Positions 9,256 to 15,845 of a stretch of DNA of 64,000 bases are shown piece by piece. Within the stretch, counting starts at the first letter, position 1, and every line of letters begins with the position of its first letter. Source of the stretch: Streptomyces sp. NBC_00094 (GTDB taxonomy: Bacteria; Actinomycetota; Actinomycetes; Streptomycetales; Streptomycetaceae); contig NZ_JAPEMB010000001.1 in NCBI RefSeq assembly GCF_026343125.1, positions 4,717,501-4,781,500 on the forward strand, read 5' to 3'. The position numbers and the translations under genes are program-made. Under the pieces are notes generated by a model, which saw only the letters and a list, made by a program, of their open reading frames with translations, ran no database searches and had not been told where the DNA came from.

Positions 9256-9810
9256 CTAGGTTTTCCGCTCCAACACACCTCGTACGTACGCCGCCTGACC
9301 CGCGTGCTGGAGGTCGTCCGCGATCACCGACACCAGCCTCACGCCGAGGGTGACCGGCGGGTCCCAGGAGGTGTCGACGACCCGGCCCAGGTCCGCGTTC
9401 GTCACCGTCCCGGCCAGCTCCACCGTCCGCGCGTGCACGGCGTCGTGGTAGCCGAGCAGCAGCTCCGCCGACGCGCGCACCGCGGCCACCTGGGCGCTCG
9501 ACTGGCCGTATCCGGTGGCCCCGTCCGGGAAGGGCAGGGCGAAGCGGGCCGCCCAGCCGTCCGCCGTCCACAGCTGCTCCGTATCGAAGGCGCCCGCGAG
9601 GTGGTCGTCCTGGATCCGGGTGAGGTGCCAGACGAGCCAGGCGATCGAGTTGGCGTCCGGGTCGATCCGGGCGCCGAGCTCGTCCTCCGTCAGGCCCTCG
9701 ACGGCTTCGTGGACGGCCTCGCGGACCCGCCCGAACGCGTCCACCAGCAGACCGGCGCTGTTCACGGGAGTCACGGGAGTCACGGGAGTCACCGGGGTCA
9801 TGGGAGTCAC
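9256..9810 (-). CDS. DinB/DUF664-like four-helix protein
   Basis: 184 residues. The helical sequence with WLVWHLTRIQDDHLAG and a later VISVIADDLQHAGQAAYVRG-type helix (as VSVIADDLQHAGQAAYVRG) matches the DinB-like mycothiol/bacillithiol-transferase fold, whose members bind a divalent metal through three His; candidate ligands are the His in VWHLTR, LGYHDAVH and LQHAGQ. Start is GTG at 9810, overlapping the stop of the DUF1992 gene as GTGA, so translation is coupled. The first codons form a 9-bp tandem repeat (VTPMTPVTPVTP), which offers several in-frame GTG/ATG starts; the exact N-terminus is therefore uncertain. Substrate unknown; thiol-dependent detoxification is a family-level guess. Confidence 0.78.
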   Translation of the reverse strand: MTPMTPVTPVTPVTPVNSAGLLVDAFGRVREAVHEAVEGLTEDELGARIDPDANSIAWLVWHLTRIQDDHLAGAFDTEQLWTADGWAARFALPFPDGATGYGQSSAQVAAVRASAELLLGYHDAVHARTVELAGTVTNADLGRVVDTSWDPPVTLGVRLVSVIADDLQHAGQAAYVRGVLERKT

Positions 9811-9814
9811 GGGA
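9763..9814. repeat. Tandem 9-bp repeat at the DinB-like start
   Basis: Five and a half copies of CACGGGAGT (variants with ACC, ATG) spanning the start codons of the DinB-like gene. Each unit adds (V/M)TP and another possible start codon. Confidence 0.85.
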
Positions 9815-10211
9815 GGTTCCTCTCCGCCCTCCAATGTGCCACCGTCGCCTCGACGTCGAAGGGCTTCAGGTTCAGCGGGGGACCGGCCGGCGGACGGAGC
9901 AGGGCCTCGGCGATCTTCGTGTTGATCTCGTCGAGGATCCGGCGGACCTGCCGCTCCGAGACGGCCGCGGCCACCGCCTTCTCCGCGTCCTCGGCCTCCT
10001 TGCGGAGGGCGAGCGAGGGCGGCAGCACGGACGCGCCCTCGCTGTGCATCTTGCCCTTGATCCACCACAGTTCGTCGTACGGCGCCGAGTCGTCGGCCAG
10101 GGGCTTCCCGAAGCCGGGAAGGCTCCGGAACTCCCCGCGCTCCGAGGCCTCGCGGATCTGCCTGTCGATGAACGACTCGAAGCTGACGCCGGGCGGTTTC
10201 CGTTCGGTCAT
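9807..10211 (-). CDS. DUF1992 (DnaJC28-like) domain protein
   Basis: 134 residues. The core FESFIDRQIREASERGEF, LPGFGKPL and the downstream Trp/Lys-rich helix (ELWWIKGKM) match the DUF1992 family, also found as the conserved part of DnaJ homologue C28; its biochemical role is not known. Starts with ATG; the codon is only 6 nt from a TAGTCT -10-like hexamer (10218-10223) and no Shine-Dalgarno is visible, so a leaderless transcript is likely. Upstream partner of the DinB-like gene, which overlaps it by 4 nt, so the two form an operon. Confidence 0.85.
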   Translation of the reverse strand: MTERKPPGVSFESFIDRQIREASERGEFRSLPGFGKPLADDSAPYDELWWIKGKMHSEGASVLPPSLALRKEAEDAEKAVAAAVSERQVRRILDEINTKIAEALLRPPAGPPLNLKPFDVEATVAHWRAERNLP

Positions 10212-10365
10212 GTGTCCAGACTACGTAATCGCCGTCGAACGGGTGTGGTGCTCGCGGTCTACTGCCACACGCGATCTTCCGGCACGCTGTGGTCCGTTCA
10301 ACGCGCGTCGACCCGTGCGGCGACGCGCTGTCCACCGCTCCCCACATCCCCGTACCGGAGGACGC

Positions 10366-11202
10366 ATGCGTGCCCGCATCACCCCGCTCGGCACCCTGCT
10401 CGCGCTCGTCGCGGGTCTGCTCACCGCACTCGTCACGACCACCCCCGCCCAGGCGGCGCCGCTCTTCAAGGCCCCCTACCCCTGCGGCCAGAAGTGGACC
10501 TACGGCCACCACTCCGCCGAGGTCCGCCAGGCCCTCGACTTCATCCGCGCCGACGGCGGTACGACGGCCGGCACCCCGGTCCTCGCCTCGGCCTCCGGCA
10601 CCGCCTACCGCTACTCCCAGCCGACCGGCGCGGGCAACTACATCGTGATCGACCACGGCAGTGGCTGGAAGACGTACTACTTCCACCTCAACGCCTACTC
10701 CGTCGCCAACGGCGCCTGGGTCGCCCAGGGGCAGCAGATCGGCACCACCGGCACCACCGGCAACAGCTCCGGCGCCCACATCCACTACGAGCAGCTCTAC
10801 AACGGCGTCGGCCAGCCCATCGTGATCAACGGCGTCTCCCTCGCGCCCTACCCGGGCTCGTACGGCTCCAAGTACCTGACGAGCGACAACGGCTGCTCGG
10901 GCGGCGGAGGCGGGAAGTACTGGGTCGACACCTTCGCCAACGCGACCGGCTACGCGCAGGCGAACACCAACGACGCCCAGGGCGTGCTGAACGCGGGCAC
11001 GAACTACGTCTACTGCAAGGTCTGGGGCCAGGAGGTCCGGGACGGCTCGGGCAACTACAACCACTGGTGGCTCAGGACCGACCTCGACACCGTCTACGCC
11101 GGGAAGAACGGCAACGGAGCGTACGTGTCCGCCTACTACCTGTCGCGCTGGGGCAACGACGAGGCCCGCGACAACAACGGAGCGGTCATCCCCACGTGCT
11201 GA
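10366..11202 (+). CDS. Secreted M23-family peptidase
   Basis: 278 residues with a clear signal peptide ending near TPAQAA (residue 31). The M23/LytM fold is shown by the Zn-ligand set: His in YGHHS (about 48-49) with Asp58 (QALDF), and HIH at 138-140, plus YFHL near 107. These enzymes cut peptide cross-links in peptidoglycan or Gly-rich peptides outside the cell. After about residue 178 a Gly-rich linker leads to a C-terminal domain of about 95 residues with GKYWVDTFANATGYAQ and WWLRTDLD, resembling SH3-like wall-binding modules of actinomycete hydrolases. Start ATG with GGAG 5 nt upstream; longer frames upstream would bury the signal peptide. Likely cell-wall remodelling. Confidence 0.87.
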   Translation: MRARITPLGTLLALVAGLLTALVTTTPAQAAPLFKAPYPCGQKWTYGHHSAEVRQALDFIRADGGTTAGTPVLASASGTAYRYSQPTGAGNYIVIDHGSGWKTYYFHLNAYSVANGAWVAQGQQIGTTGTTGNSSGAHIHYEQLYNGVGQPIVINGVSLAPYPGSYGSKYLTSDNGCSGGGGGKYWVDTFANATGYAQANTNDAQGVLNAGTNYVYCKVWGQEVRDGSGNYNHWWLRTDLDTVYAGKNGNGAYVSAYYLSRWGNDEARDNNGAVIPTC

Positions 11203-11278
11203 GCCCGTGCTGAGCCCGCCCTGAGCCCGTGCCGAGCCCGTCCTGGGCCCGTGCCGAGCCCACCCCGAGCCCGCCCGG
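11200..11278. repeat. Degenerate tandem GAGCCCGTGC-type repeat
   Basis: Six or so imperfect units of about 11-12 bp (gagcccgtgcc, gagcccgtcct, gggcccgtgcc and similar) directly after the M23 gene stop, before its terminator. No coding potential apparent. Confidence 0.7.
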
Positions 11279-11287
11279 AAAAGGGCA

Positions 11288-11326
11288 GGAGCCCCGCTCG
11301 TGCCTTCCGGCACGGAGCGGGGCTCC
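11288..11326. terminator. Bidirectional terminator between M23 gene and cold-shock gene
   Basis: Arms 11288-11304 and 11309-11326 pair with one bulged base around a TTCC loop. It lies between two convergent genes and can serve both. Confidence 0.85.
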
Positions 11327-11369
11327 TTGGGTACTGCTCTAGTCCAGCGCTGACGCCGGCCCGGGCACT

Positions 11370-11573
11370 TTAGGCCGGGCTGACGTTCTCCGCCTGCGGG
11401 CCCTTCGGGCCCTGCGTGACGTCGAAGGTCACGAGCTGGTTCTCCTCGAGCGAACGGAAGCCGTTCGTGTTGATCGCGGAGTAGTGGACGAAGACATCCG
11501 GGCCGCCGCCGTCCTGGGCGATGAAGCCGAAGCCCTTTTCAGCGTTGAACCACTTGACGGTTCCGGTAGCCAT
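11370..11573 (-). CDS. Cold-shock domain protein (CspA family)
   Basis: 67 residues, the usual length of a single cold-shock domain. RNP1 motif KGFGFI is at 13-18 and RNP2-type VFVHYSAI at 27-34, both characteristic of single-stranded nucleic-acid binding; these proteins act as RNA chaperones and antiterminators. The ATG before ATGTVKWF is chosen because AAGGAGG lies 6 nt upstream; the frame is open for 15 more codons. Preceded by a roughly 65-nt leader and a hairpin followed by a T-rich run, which suggests leader-mediated control. Confidence 0.95.
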   Translation of the reverse strand: MATGTVKWFNAEKGFGFIAQDGGGPDVFVHYSAINTNGFRSLEENQLVTFDVTQGPKGPQAENVSPA

Positions 11574-11638
11574 AAGCCCTCCTTGGGCCAAAGGGTTGCC
11601 CTGCTCCAGAACCTGCAAACAAGTCTGAAAACTACAAA

Positions 11639-11694
11639 AGCCTGCGGGTCACATGCTCCGCAGGCTCTGTACTGCAAGGGAAACCAAACTGCAA
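11639..11694 (-). promoter_or_regulatory. Promoter-like sequence and 5' leader hairpin of cold-shock gene
   Basis: On the minus strand a TTGCAG hexamer (11689-11694) and a TACAGA hexamer (11666-11671) are 17 bp apart. Overlapping the expected transcript start is a 9-bp stem (11639-11647 with 11658-11666) followed by TTTTGTAGTTTT. The hairpin plus T-run looks like an intrinsic terminator or attenuator in the leader of the csp gene. Confidence 0.45.
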
Positions 11695-11868
11695 CTTGCG
11701 TTGAGCGTAGCACGCAGGACGCGGCGGGCGGTAGAGGGAAAGATCACGTCACCCGCATGTTTGATCTGCGGTTCCATGCTGACGTCCGACGTGCCCGAGG
11801 ACGGCCTTGGACACCGTGTCGCGCGCCCCGGCGATGTCCGCCGTACGAGACGGGTCTAGCCTCACTAT

Positions 11869-12741
11869 GTGGACAATGCAACCGATGACCACCAGCGCAG
11901 CCGGCCCCGCGTCGGACACATCCAGTTCCTGAACTGCCTGCCCCTCTACTGGGGCCTGGCGAGGACCGGAACGCTCCTCGACGTGGAGCTCACGAAGGAC
12001 ACCCCGGAGAAGCTCAGCGAGCGCCTCGTGCGGGGCGATCTCGACGTCGGCCCCATCACCCTCGTCGAGTACCTCCGCAACGCGCAGGACCTCGTCGCCC
12101 TCCCCGACATCGCCGTCGGCTGCGACGGGCCCGTCATGTCCTGCGTGATCGTCTCCCAGCGGCCCCTGCGGGAGCTGGACGGCGCTCGGGTGGCGCTCGG
12201 TTCGACCTCCCGTACGTCGGTACGCCTCGCCCAGCTGCTGCTCGCCGAGCAGTACGGCGTACGGCCCGACTACTACACGTGCCCGCCTGACCTGGGCGTG
12301 ATGATGCAGGAGGCCGAGGCGGCCGTCCTCATCGGCGACGCCGCGCTCCGGGCCTCCCTGCACGACGCTCCCCGCCTCGGGCTCCAGGTCCACGACCTCG
12401 GCCTCATGTGGAAGGAGTGGACCGGGCTGCCGTTCGTCTTCGCCGTGTGGGCGGCGCGCAAGGACTACCTGGCGCGCGAGCCGGAGACCGTCCACGAGGT
12501 GCACCAGGCCTTCCTGGCCTCCCGGGACCTCTCCCTCGAAGAGGTCGCCAAGGTCGCCGAGCAGGCGGCCCGCTGGGAGACCTTCGACGCGGAACTCCTT
12601 GAGCGGTACTTCCGTACGCTCGACTTCCGCTTCGGCCCGGAGCAGCTCGCGGGCGTACGGGAGTTCGCCCGCCGCACGGGCCCGACGACGGGTTTCCCGG
12701 CCGATGTCCGGGTCGAACTGCTGGGCCCCCGGGCCCGATAG
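11869..12741 (+). CDS. mqnA: MqnA, chorismate dehydratase (futalosine menaquinone pathway)
   Basis: 290 residues. MqnA removes water from chorismate to give 3-enolpyruvylbenzoate, the first step of the futalosine route to menaquinone in the cytosol. The sequence has the periplasmic-binding-protein-like fold of the family: GHIQFLNCLPLYWGL at the N-terminus, DVGPITLVEYLRN, ALGSTSRTSVRLAQLLL, VLIGDAALR and LGLMWKEWTGLPFVFAVW, all typical MqnA segments. The GTG start has no Shine-Dalgarno; TAGCCT sits 6 nt upstream, suggesting a leaderless mRNA. Stands alone upstream of mqnC, separated by 328 bp with its own hairpin, so probably a separate transcript. Confidence 0.95.
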   Translation: MDNATDDHQRSRPRVGHIQFLNCLPLYWGLARTGTLLDVELTKDTPEKLSERLVRGDLDVGPITLVEYLRNAQDLVALPDIAVGCDGPVMSCVIVSQRPLRELDGARVALGSTSRTSVRLAQLLLAEQYGVRPDYYTCPPDLGVMMQEAEAAVLIGDAALRASLHDAPRLGLQVHDLGLMWKEWTGLPFVFAVWAARKDYLAREPETVHEVHQAFLASRDLSLEEVAKVAEQAARWETFDAELLERYFRTLDFRFGPEQLAGVREFARRTGPTTGFPADVRVELLGPRAR

Positions 12742-13069
12742 CCCGCGCCTTAGGCCGTCTCTTAGGCGGCCCCTTAGGCCGCCTCTTAGGGCGCGCCTTA
12801 GGGGCCGGGGGCGTCAGGGAATGCGCGCGAACCGAATCACGAGCCCGGCCGCGACCGAATCACGAGCCCGGGCGCGCACGAATCGCGAGCCGAATCCGGT
12901 ACGCCCCCGATGCTCCCGACGCCCCTTTCAGGACGTTCCCGGAATGCCCCGCGCAATTCACCCGGCATTCGCACCGGGCCCCGCCGACCGACACCCTGCC
13001 GAAGCCGCGACAAGCGCTGGCGTACGCTGGTTCGGTCTGTCAGAACCCCCTCCGAAAGGGACGTACCCG
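12742..13069. other. Repeat-rich intergenic region between mqnA and mqnC
   Basis: 328 bp without a convincing gene. 12748-12803 carries five CTTAGG-containing units at roughly 12-bp spacing, two of which pair as an 8-bp hairpin (12764-12771 with 12777-12784) that could terminate mqnA. 12833-12897 carries three copies of a CGAATCACGAGCC-type unit about 23 bp long. The mqnC promoter must lie in the right half; no clear -35/-10 pair was found. Confidence 0.7.
12764..12784 (+). terminator. Short hairpin after mqnA
   Basis: 8-bp perfect stem AGGCGGCC/GGCCGCCT with a 5-nt loop, 23 nt past the mqnA stop. It is built from the local CTTAGG repeats. Confidence 0.5.
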
Positions 13070-14284
13070 GTGACCGAGAAGGCCGAACTCACGTCGCTTG
13101 ATGTCGCAGCCGTTCTCGACCGCGCAGCCGCGGGTGGCCGGATCACCCCCGAGGAGGCGCTCGACCTCTACCGCTCGGCGCCCCTGCACGCGCTGGGCGC
13201 CGCCGCCGACGCCGTCCGCCGGCGCCGGTACGCGGGGACCGAGCACATCGCGACGTACATCATCGAGCGCAACATCAACTACACGAACGTCTGCGTGACG
13301 GCGTGCAAGTTCTGCGCGTTCTACGCGGCGCCCAAGGACACCAAGAAGGGCTGGACCCGCGACCTCGACGACATCCTGCGCCGCTGCGCGGAGACCGTGG
13401 AGCTCGGCGGCACCCAGATCATGTTCCAGGGCGGCCACCACCCGGACTACGGCGTCGAGTACTACGAGCAGCACTTCGCCGCCATCAAGCAGGCCTTCCC
13501 GCAGCTGGTCATCCACTCCCTCGGCGCCTCCGAGGTCGACCACATGGCCCGCATCTCCAAGGTCTCCGTCGAGGAGGCGATCACCCGCATCCACGCGGCC
13601 GGTCTCGACTCCTTCGCCGGCGCCGGCGCCGAGCTGCTCCCCGAGCGGCCGCGCAAGGTCATCGCCCCGCTCAAGGAGAGCGGCGAGCGCTGGCTGGAGA
13701 TCATGGAGATCGCCCACAACCTGGGCGTCGAGTCCACCTCCACGATGCTGATGGGCACCGGCGAGACCAACGCCGAGCGGATCGAGCACCTGCGCATGAT
13801 CCGTGACGTGCAGGACCGGACGGGCGGCTTCCGGGCCTTCATCCCGTACACGTACCAGCCCGAGAACAACCACCTCAAGGGCCGTACGCAGGCCACGCTC
13901 TTCGAGTACCTGCGCATGATCGCGATCGCCCGGCTCTTCCTCGACAACGTCGCCCACATCCAGGGCTCGTGGCTGACCACCGGCAAGGAGGTCGGCCAGC
14001 TCTCCCTGCACTACGGCGCCGACGACCTCGGCTCGATCATGCTGGAGGAGAACGTCGTCTCCTCGGCGGGTGCCAGGCACCGCTCGAACCGCCTGGAGAT
14101 CATCGACCTGATCCGCAAGGCGGGCCGTGTCCCGGCGCAGCGCGCGACCACGTACGAGCACCTCGTCGTCCACGACGACCCGGCGAACGACCCGGTCGAC
14201 GAGCGCGTCGCCTCGCACATCTCGTCCATCGCGATCGAGGGCGGAACGGCCCACCCGGAGCTGAAGCTCCTCGACGCCAACTGA
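13070..14284 (+). CDS. mqnC: MqnC, cyclic dehypoxanthinyl futalosine synthase (radical SAM)
   Basis: 404 residues. MqnC cyclises dehypoxanthine futalosine using S-adenosylmethionine and a [4Fe-4S] cluster, in the menaquinone pathway. The cluster motif CX3CX2C is C75, C79 and C82 (CVTACKFC), followed by FYAAPKDTKKGW. Further family segments are MFQGGHHPDYGVEYYE, IHSLGASEVDHMA, GAELLPERPR and YTYQPENNHL. Length fits the family. The frame stays open far upstream; GTG at 13070 is chosen because AAAGGG precedes it at about 9 nt and family homology begins just after. First gene of a run with the amidohydrolase-like gene 7 bp downstream. Confidence 0.95.
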   Translation: MTEKAELTSLDVAAVLDRAAAGGRITPEEALDLYRSAPLHALGAAADAVRRRRYAGTEHIATYIIERNINYTNVCVTACKFCAFYAAPKDTKKGWTRDLDDILRRCAETVELGGTQIMFQGGHHPDYGVEYYEQHFAAIKQAFPQLVIHSLGASEVDHMARISKVSVEEAITRIHAAGLDSFAGAGAELLPERPRKVIAPLKESGERWLEIMEIAHNLGVESTSTMLMGTGETNAERIEHLRMIRDVQDRTGGFRAFIPYTYQPENNHLKGRTQATLFEYLRMIAIARLFLDNVAHIQGSWLTTGKEVGQLSLHYGADDLGSIMLEENVVSSAGARHRSNRLEIIDLIRKAGRVPAQRATTYEHLVVHDDPANDPVDERVASHISSIAIEGGTAHPELKLLDAN

Positions 14285-14291
14285 CGCGCCC

Positions 14292-14891
14292 GTGCTGACG
14301 ATCCACGTCGCCGAGGCGTCGCCCGAGACCGCCGTCCTGGTCGACGGCGCCGTCATCGCCGCCGTCGGCCCGTACGAGGACCTGGCCGCGGTCCGCCCCG
14401 AGGCACGGGTGCGGCAGTGGCCCGGCATCCTCACGCCCGGGCTGCTCAACCCGTACGCGCCCGAGCTGCTCGAAGGCATGTACCACCCGGACCCCCGGGA
14501 GGCCGCGGGGTTCGGCACCGAGCCGATCACGGGGGAGCGGGCGCAGCGGATCTTCCGGATGGACGCCTCCCGCCGGGGCGCCTCCGCGCGCCGCGGCGTG
14601 CAGCGGATGCTCGCCCACGGGACGGTCGCCATCGCCGGCGAACTGCGCGGCCGGGCCGCCGTGGACGCCGTACGGAGGGCCGGTCTCGCCATCGGCCGCC
14701 GCCCCGAGGCGCTCCCCGGCAGTCCGTCCTTCTCGCCGGTGCCGCTGGTGCTCATGCCCGGTCTGGTGCCGGGAGGGCCCGCCCGCTTCGCCGTCTTCGA
14801 CGTCCCCGACAGGGCGGCCCTGGTCCGCCTCGGCGCCTCGACCTGTGTGGCGACCGTCATCGAGGGGCGTCTCGTCCACCGCAGCCGCTGA
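14292..14891 (+). CDS. Degenerate amidohydrolase-like ('imidazolonepropionase-like') protein
   Basis: 199 residues, GTG start 7 bp after mqnC, so cotranscribed with it. The N-terminus (VLVDGAVIAAVGPYEDLAA, then GILTPGLLNPY) and C-terminus (FAVFDVPDRAALV, CVATVIEGRLVHR) match the two halves of the small beta-sandwich that flanks the barrel in amidohydrolase-superfamily enzymes. The usual PGxVNxHxH metal site reads PGLLNPYAPELLE, with both His missing, and the middle is far too short for a full TIM barrel (family enzymes have 400 or more residues). It is therefore probably not a metal hydrolase. Some 6-aminodeoxyfutalosine deaminases are amidohydrolases, which makes the position suggestive; the role is unknown. 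Confidence 0.7.
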   Translation: MLTIHVAEASPETAVLVDGAVIAAVGPYEDLAAVRPEARVRQWPGILTPGLLNPYAPELLEGMYHPDPREAAGFGTEPITGERAQRIFRMDASRRGASARRGVQRMLAHGTVAIAGELRGRAAVDAVRRAGLAIGRRPEALPGSPSFSPVPLVLMPGLVPGGPARFAVFDVPDRAALVRLGASTCVATVIEGRLVHRSR

Positions 14892-14896
14892 CGTCG

Positions 14897-14925
14897 CCAC
14901 CGACCGGCAAGCCCCCGGTCGGTGG
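14897..14925 (+). terminator. Hairpin after the amidohydrolase-like gene
   Basis: Perfect 11-bp stem (14897-14907 with 14915-14925) and a 7-nt loop, 6 nt past the stop. Separates the mqnC transcript from menG. Confidence 0.75.
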
Positions 14926-14989
14926 CCCCGCTCCGCCTGCGAGAATGGACGTGCCCGCCCGTACCCCGATTCTGCGAGGCCGAACGCCA

Positions 14990-15682
14990 GTGACCCGCGC
15001 CACTCTGGACAAGCAGCCGCACGAAGTCGCCTCGATGTTCGACGACGTGGCGGCGAACTACGACCTCACCAACGACGTGCTCTCCCTCGGCCAGGACCGA
15101 CGCTGGCGCAAGGAGGTCGCGAAGGCGGTCGACGCCCGCCCCGCGCAGAAGATCCTCGACCTCGCGGCGGGCACGGCCACCTCCTCCCAGCCCTTCGCCC
15201 GGGCCGGCGCGTACGTCGTGCCCTGCGACTTCTCGATCGGGATGCTCCAGGTCGGCAAGAAGCGCCACCCGTGGATGCCCTTCACGGCGGGCGACGGCAC
15301 GAAGCTGCCCTTCCGCGACGACGTGTTCGACGCCGTCACCATCTCCTTCGGGCTGCGCAACATCCAGGACACCGAGGCGGCGCTGCGCGAGCTGTACCGG
15401 GTGACGAAGCCCGGCGGCCGGGTCGTCATCTCGGAGTTCTCGCACCCGACCTGGGCGCCGTTCCGCACGGTGTACGAGGAGTACCTGATGCGCGCGCTGC
15501 CGCCGGTGGCCCGCGCCGTCTCCTCCAACCCCGACGCGTACGTGTACCTGGCCGAGTCCATCCAGTCCTGGCCGGACCAGCCGACCCTGGCGGGACTGCT
15601 CCAGAAGGCCGGCTGGTCGAAGGTGGCCTGGCGGAACCTCTCCGGGGGGATCGTCGCCCTGCACCGGGGGTTCAAGGCCTGA
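14990..15682 (+). CDS. menG: MenG, demethylmenaquinone methyltransferase (UbiE family)
   Basis: 230 residues. Transfers methyl from S-adenosylmethionine to demethylmenaquinone, the last step of menaquinone synthesis, at the membrane. The family N-terminus VASMFDDVAANYDLTNDVLSLG (residues 13 onward), SAM motif LDLAAGTA (56-63), GDGTKLPF, SFGLRNIQD and PGGRVVISEFSHP are all present. GTG start at 14990 with GAGG about 10 nt upstream; the longer open frame overlaps the previous gene in another frame and is not supported. In the absence of ubiquinone genes menG is the apt name. Followed by the MenJ-like reductase. Confidence 0.93.
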   Translation: MTRATLDKQPHEVASMFDDVAANYDLTNDVLSLGQDRRWRKEVAKAVDARPAQKILDLAAGTATSSQPFARAGAYVVPCDFSIGMLQVGKKRHPWMPFTAGDGTKLPFRDDVFDAVTISFGLRNIQDTEAALRELYRVTKPGGRVVISEFSHPTWAPFRTVYEEYLMRALPPVARAVSSNPDAYVYLAESIQSWPDQPTLAGLLQKAGWSKVAWRNLSGGIVALHRGFKA

Positions 15683-15690
15683 GGGGTTCC

Positions 15691-15762
15691 GGCCGGACGC
15701 CGGGGTGGCCCCTCGGGCAGGCGTCGGGGCGGCCCTCCGGGCAGGCGTCGGGGTGGCCCTCC
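15691..15762. repeat. Three 24-bp tandem units between menG and the reductase
   Basis: Units 15691-15714 (diverged), 15715-15738 and 15739-15762 differ from each other at few positions in the last two copies (GGGCAGGCGTCGGGG core). Noncoding spacer. Confidence 0.75.
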
Positions 15763-15845
15763 GGTCGGCCCGTGACCCGCCCCCATAGACTGCCCCGGTA
15801 CGTCCGTACCGCCCCCCTACCGTCGAGTCTTCGGGAGAATCCGCC

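Noticed and set aside
9247..10365. Extended N-terminus of the M23 peptidase
   Set aside because: The open frame is antisense to the DinB-like and DUF1992 genes; the true signal peptide starts at 10366.
12599..13069. N-terminal extension of MqnC
   Set aside because: It overlaps mqnA and the short-repeat arrays; homology to MqnC begins only after the GTG at 13070.
11200..15762. CRISPR array made from the short tandem repeats
   Set aside because: Units are 11-24 bp, contiguous without spacers, and no cas gene is nearby.
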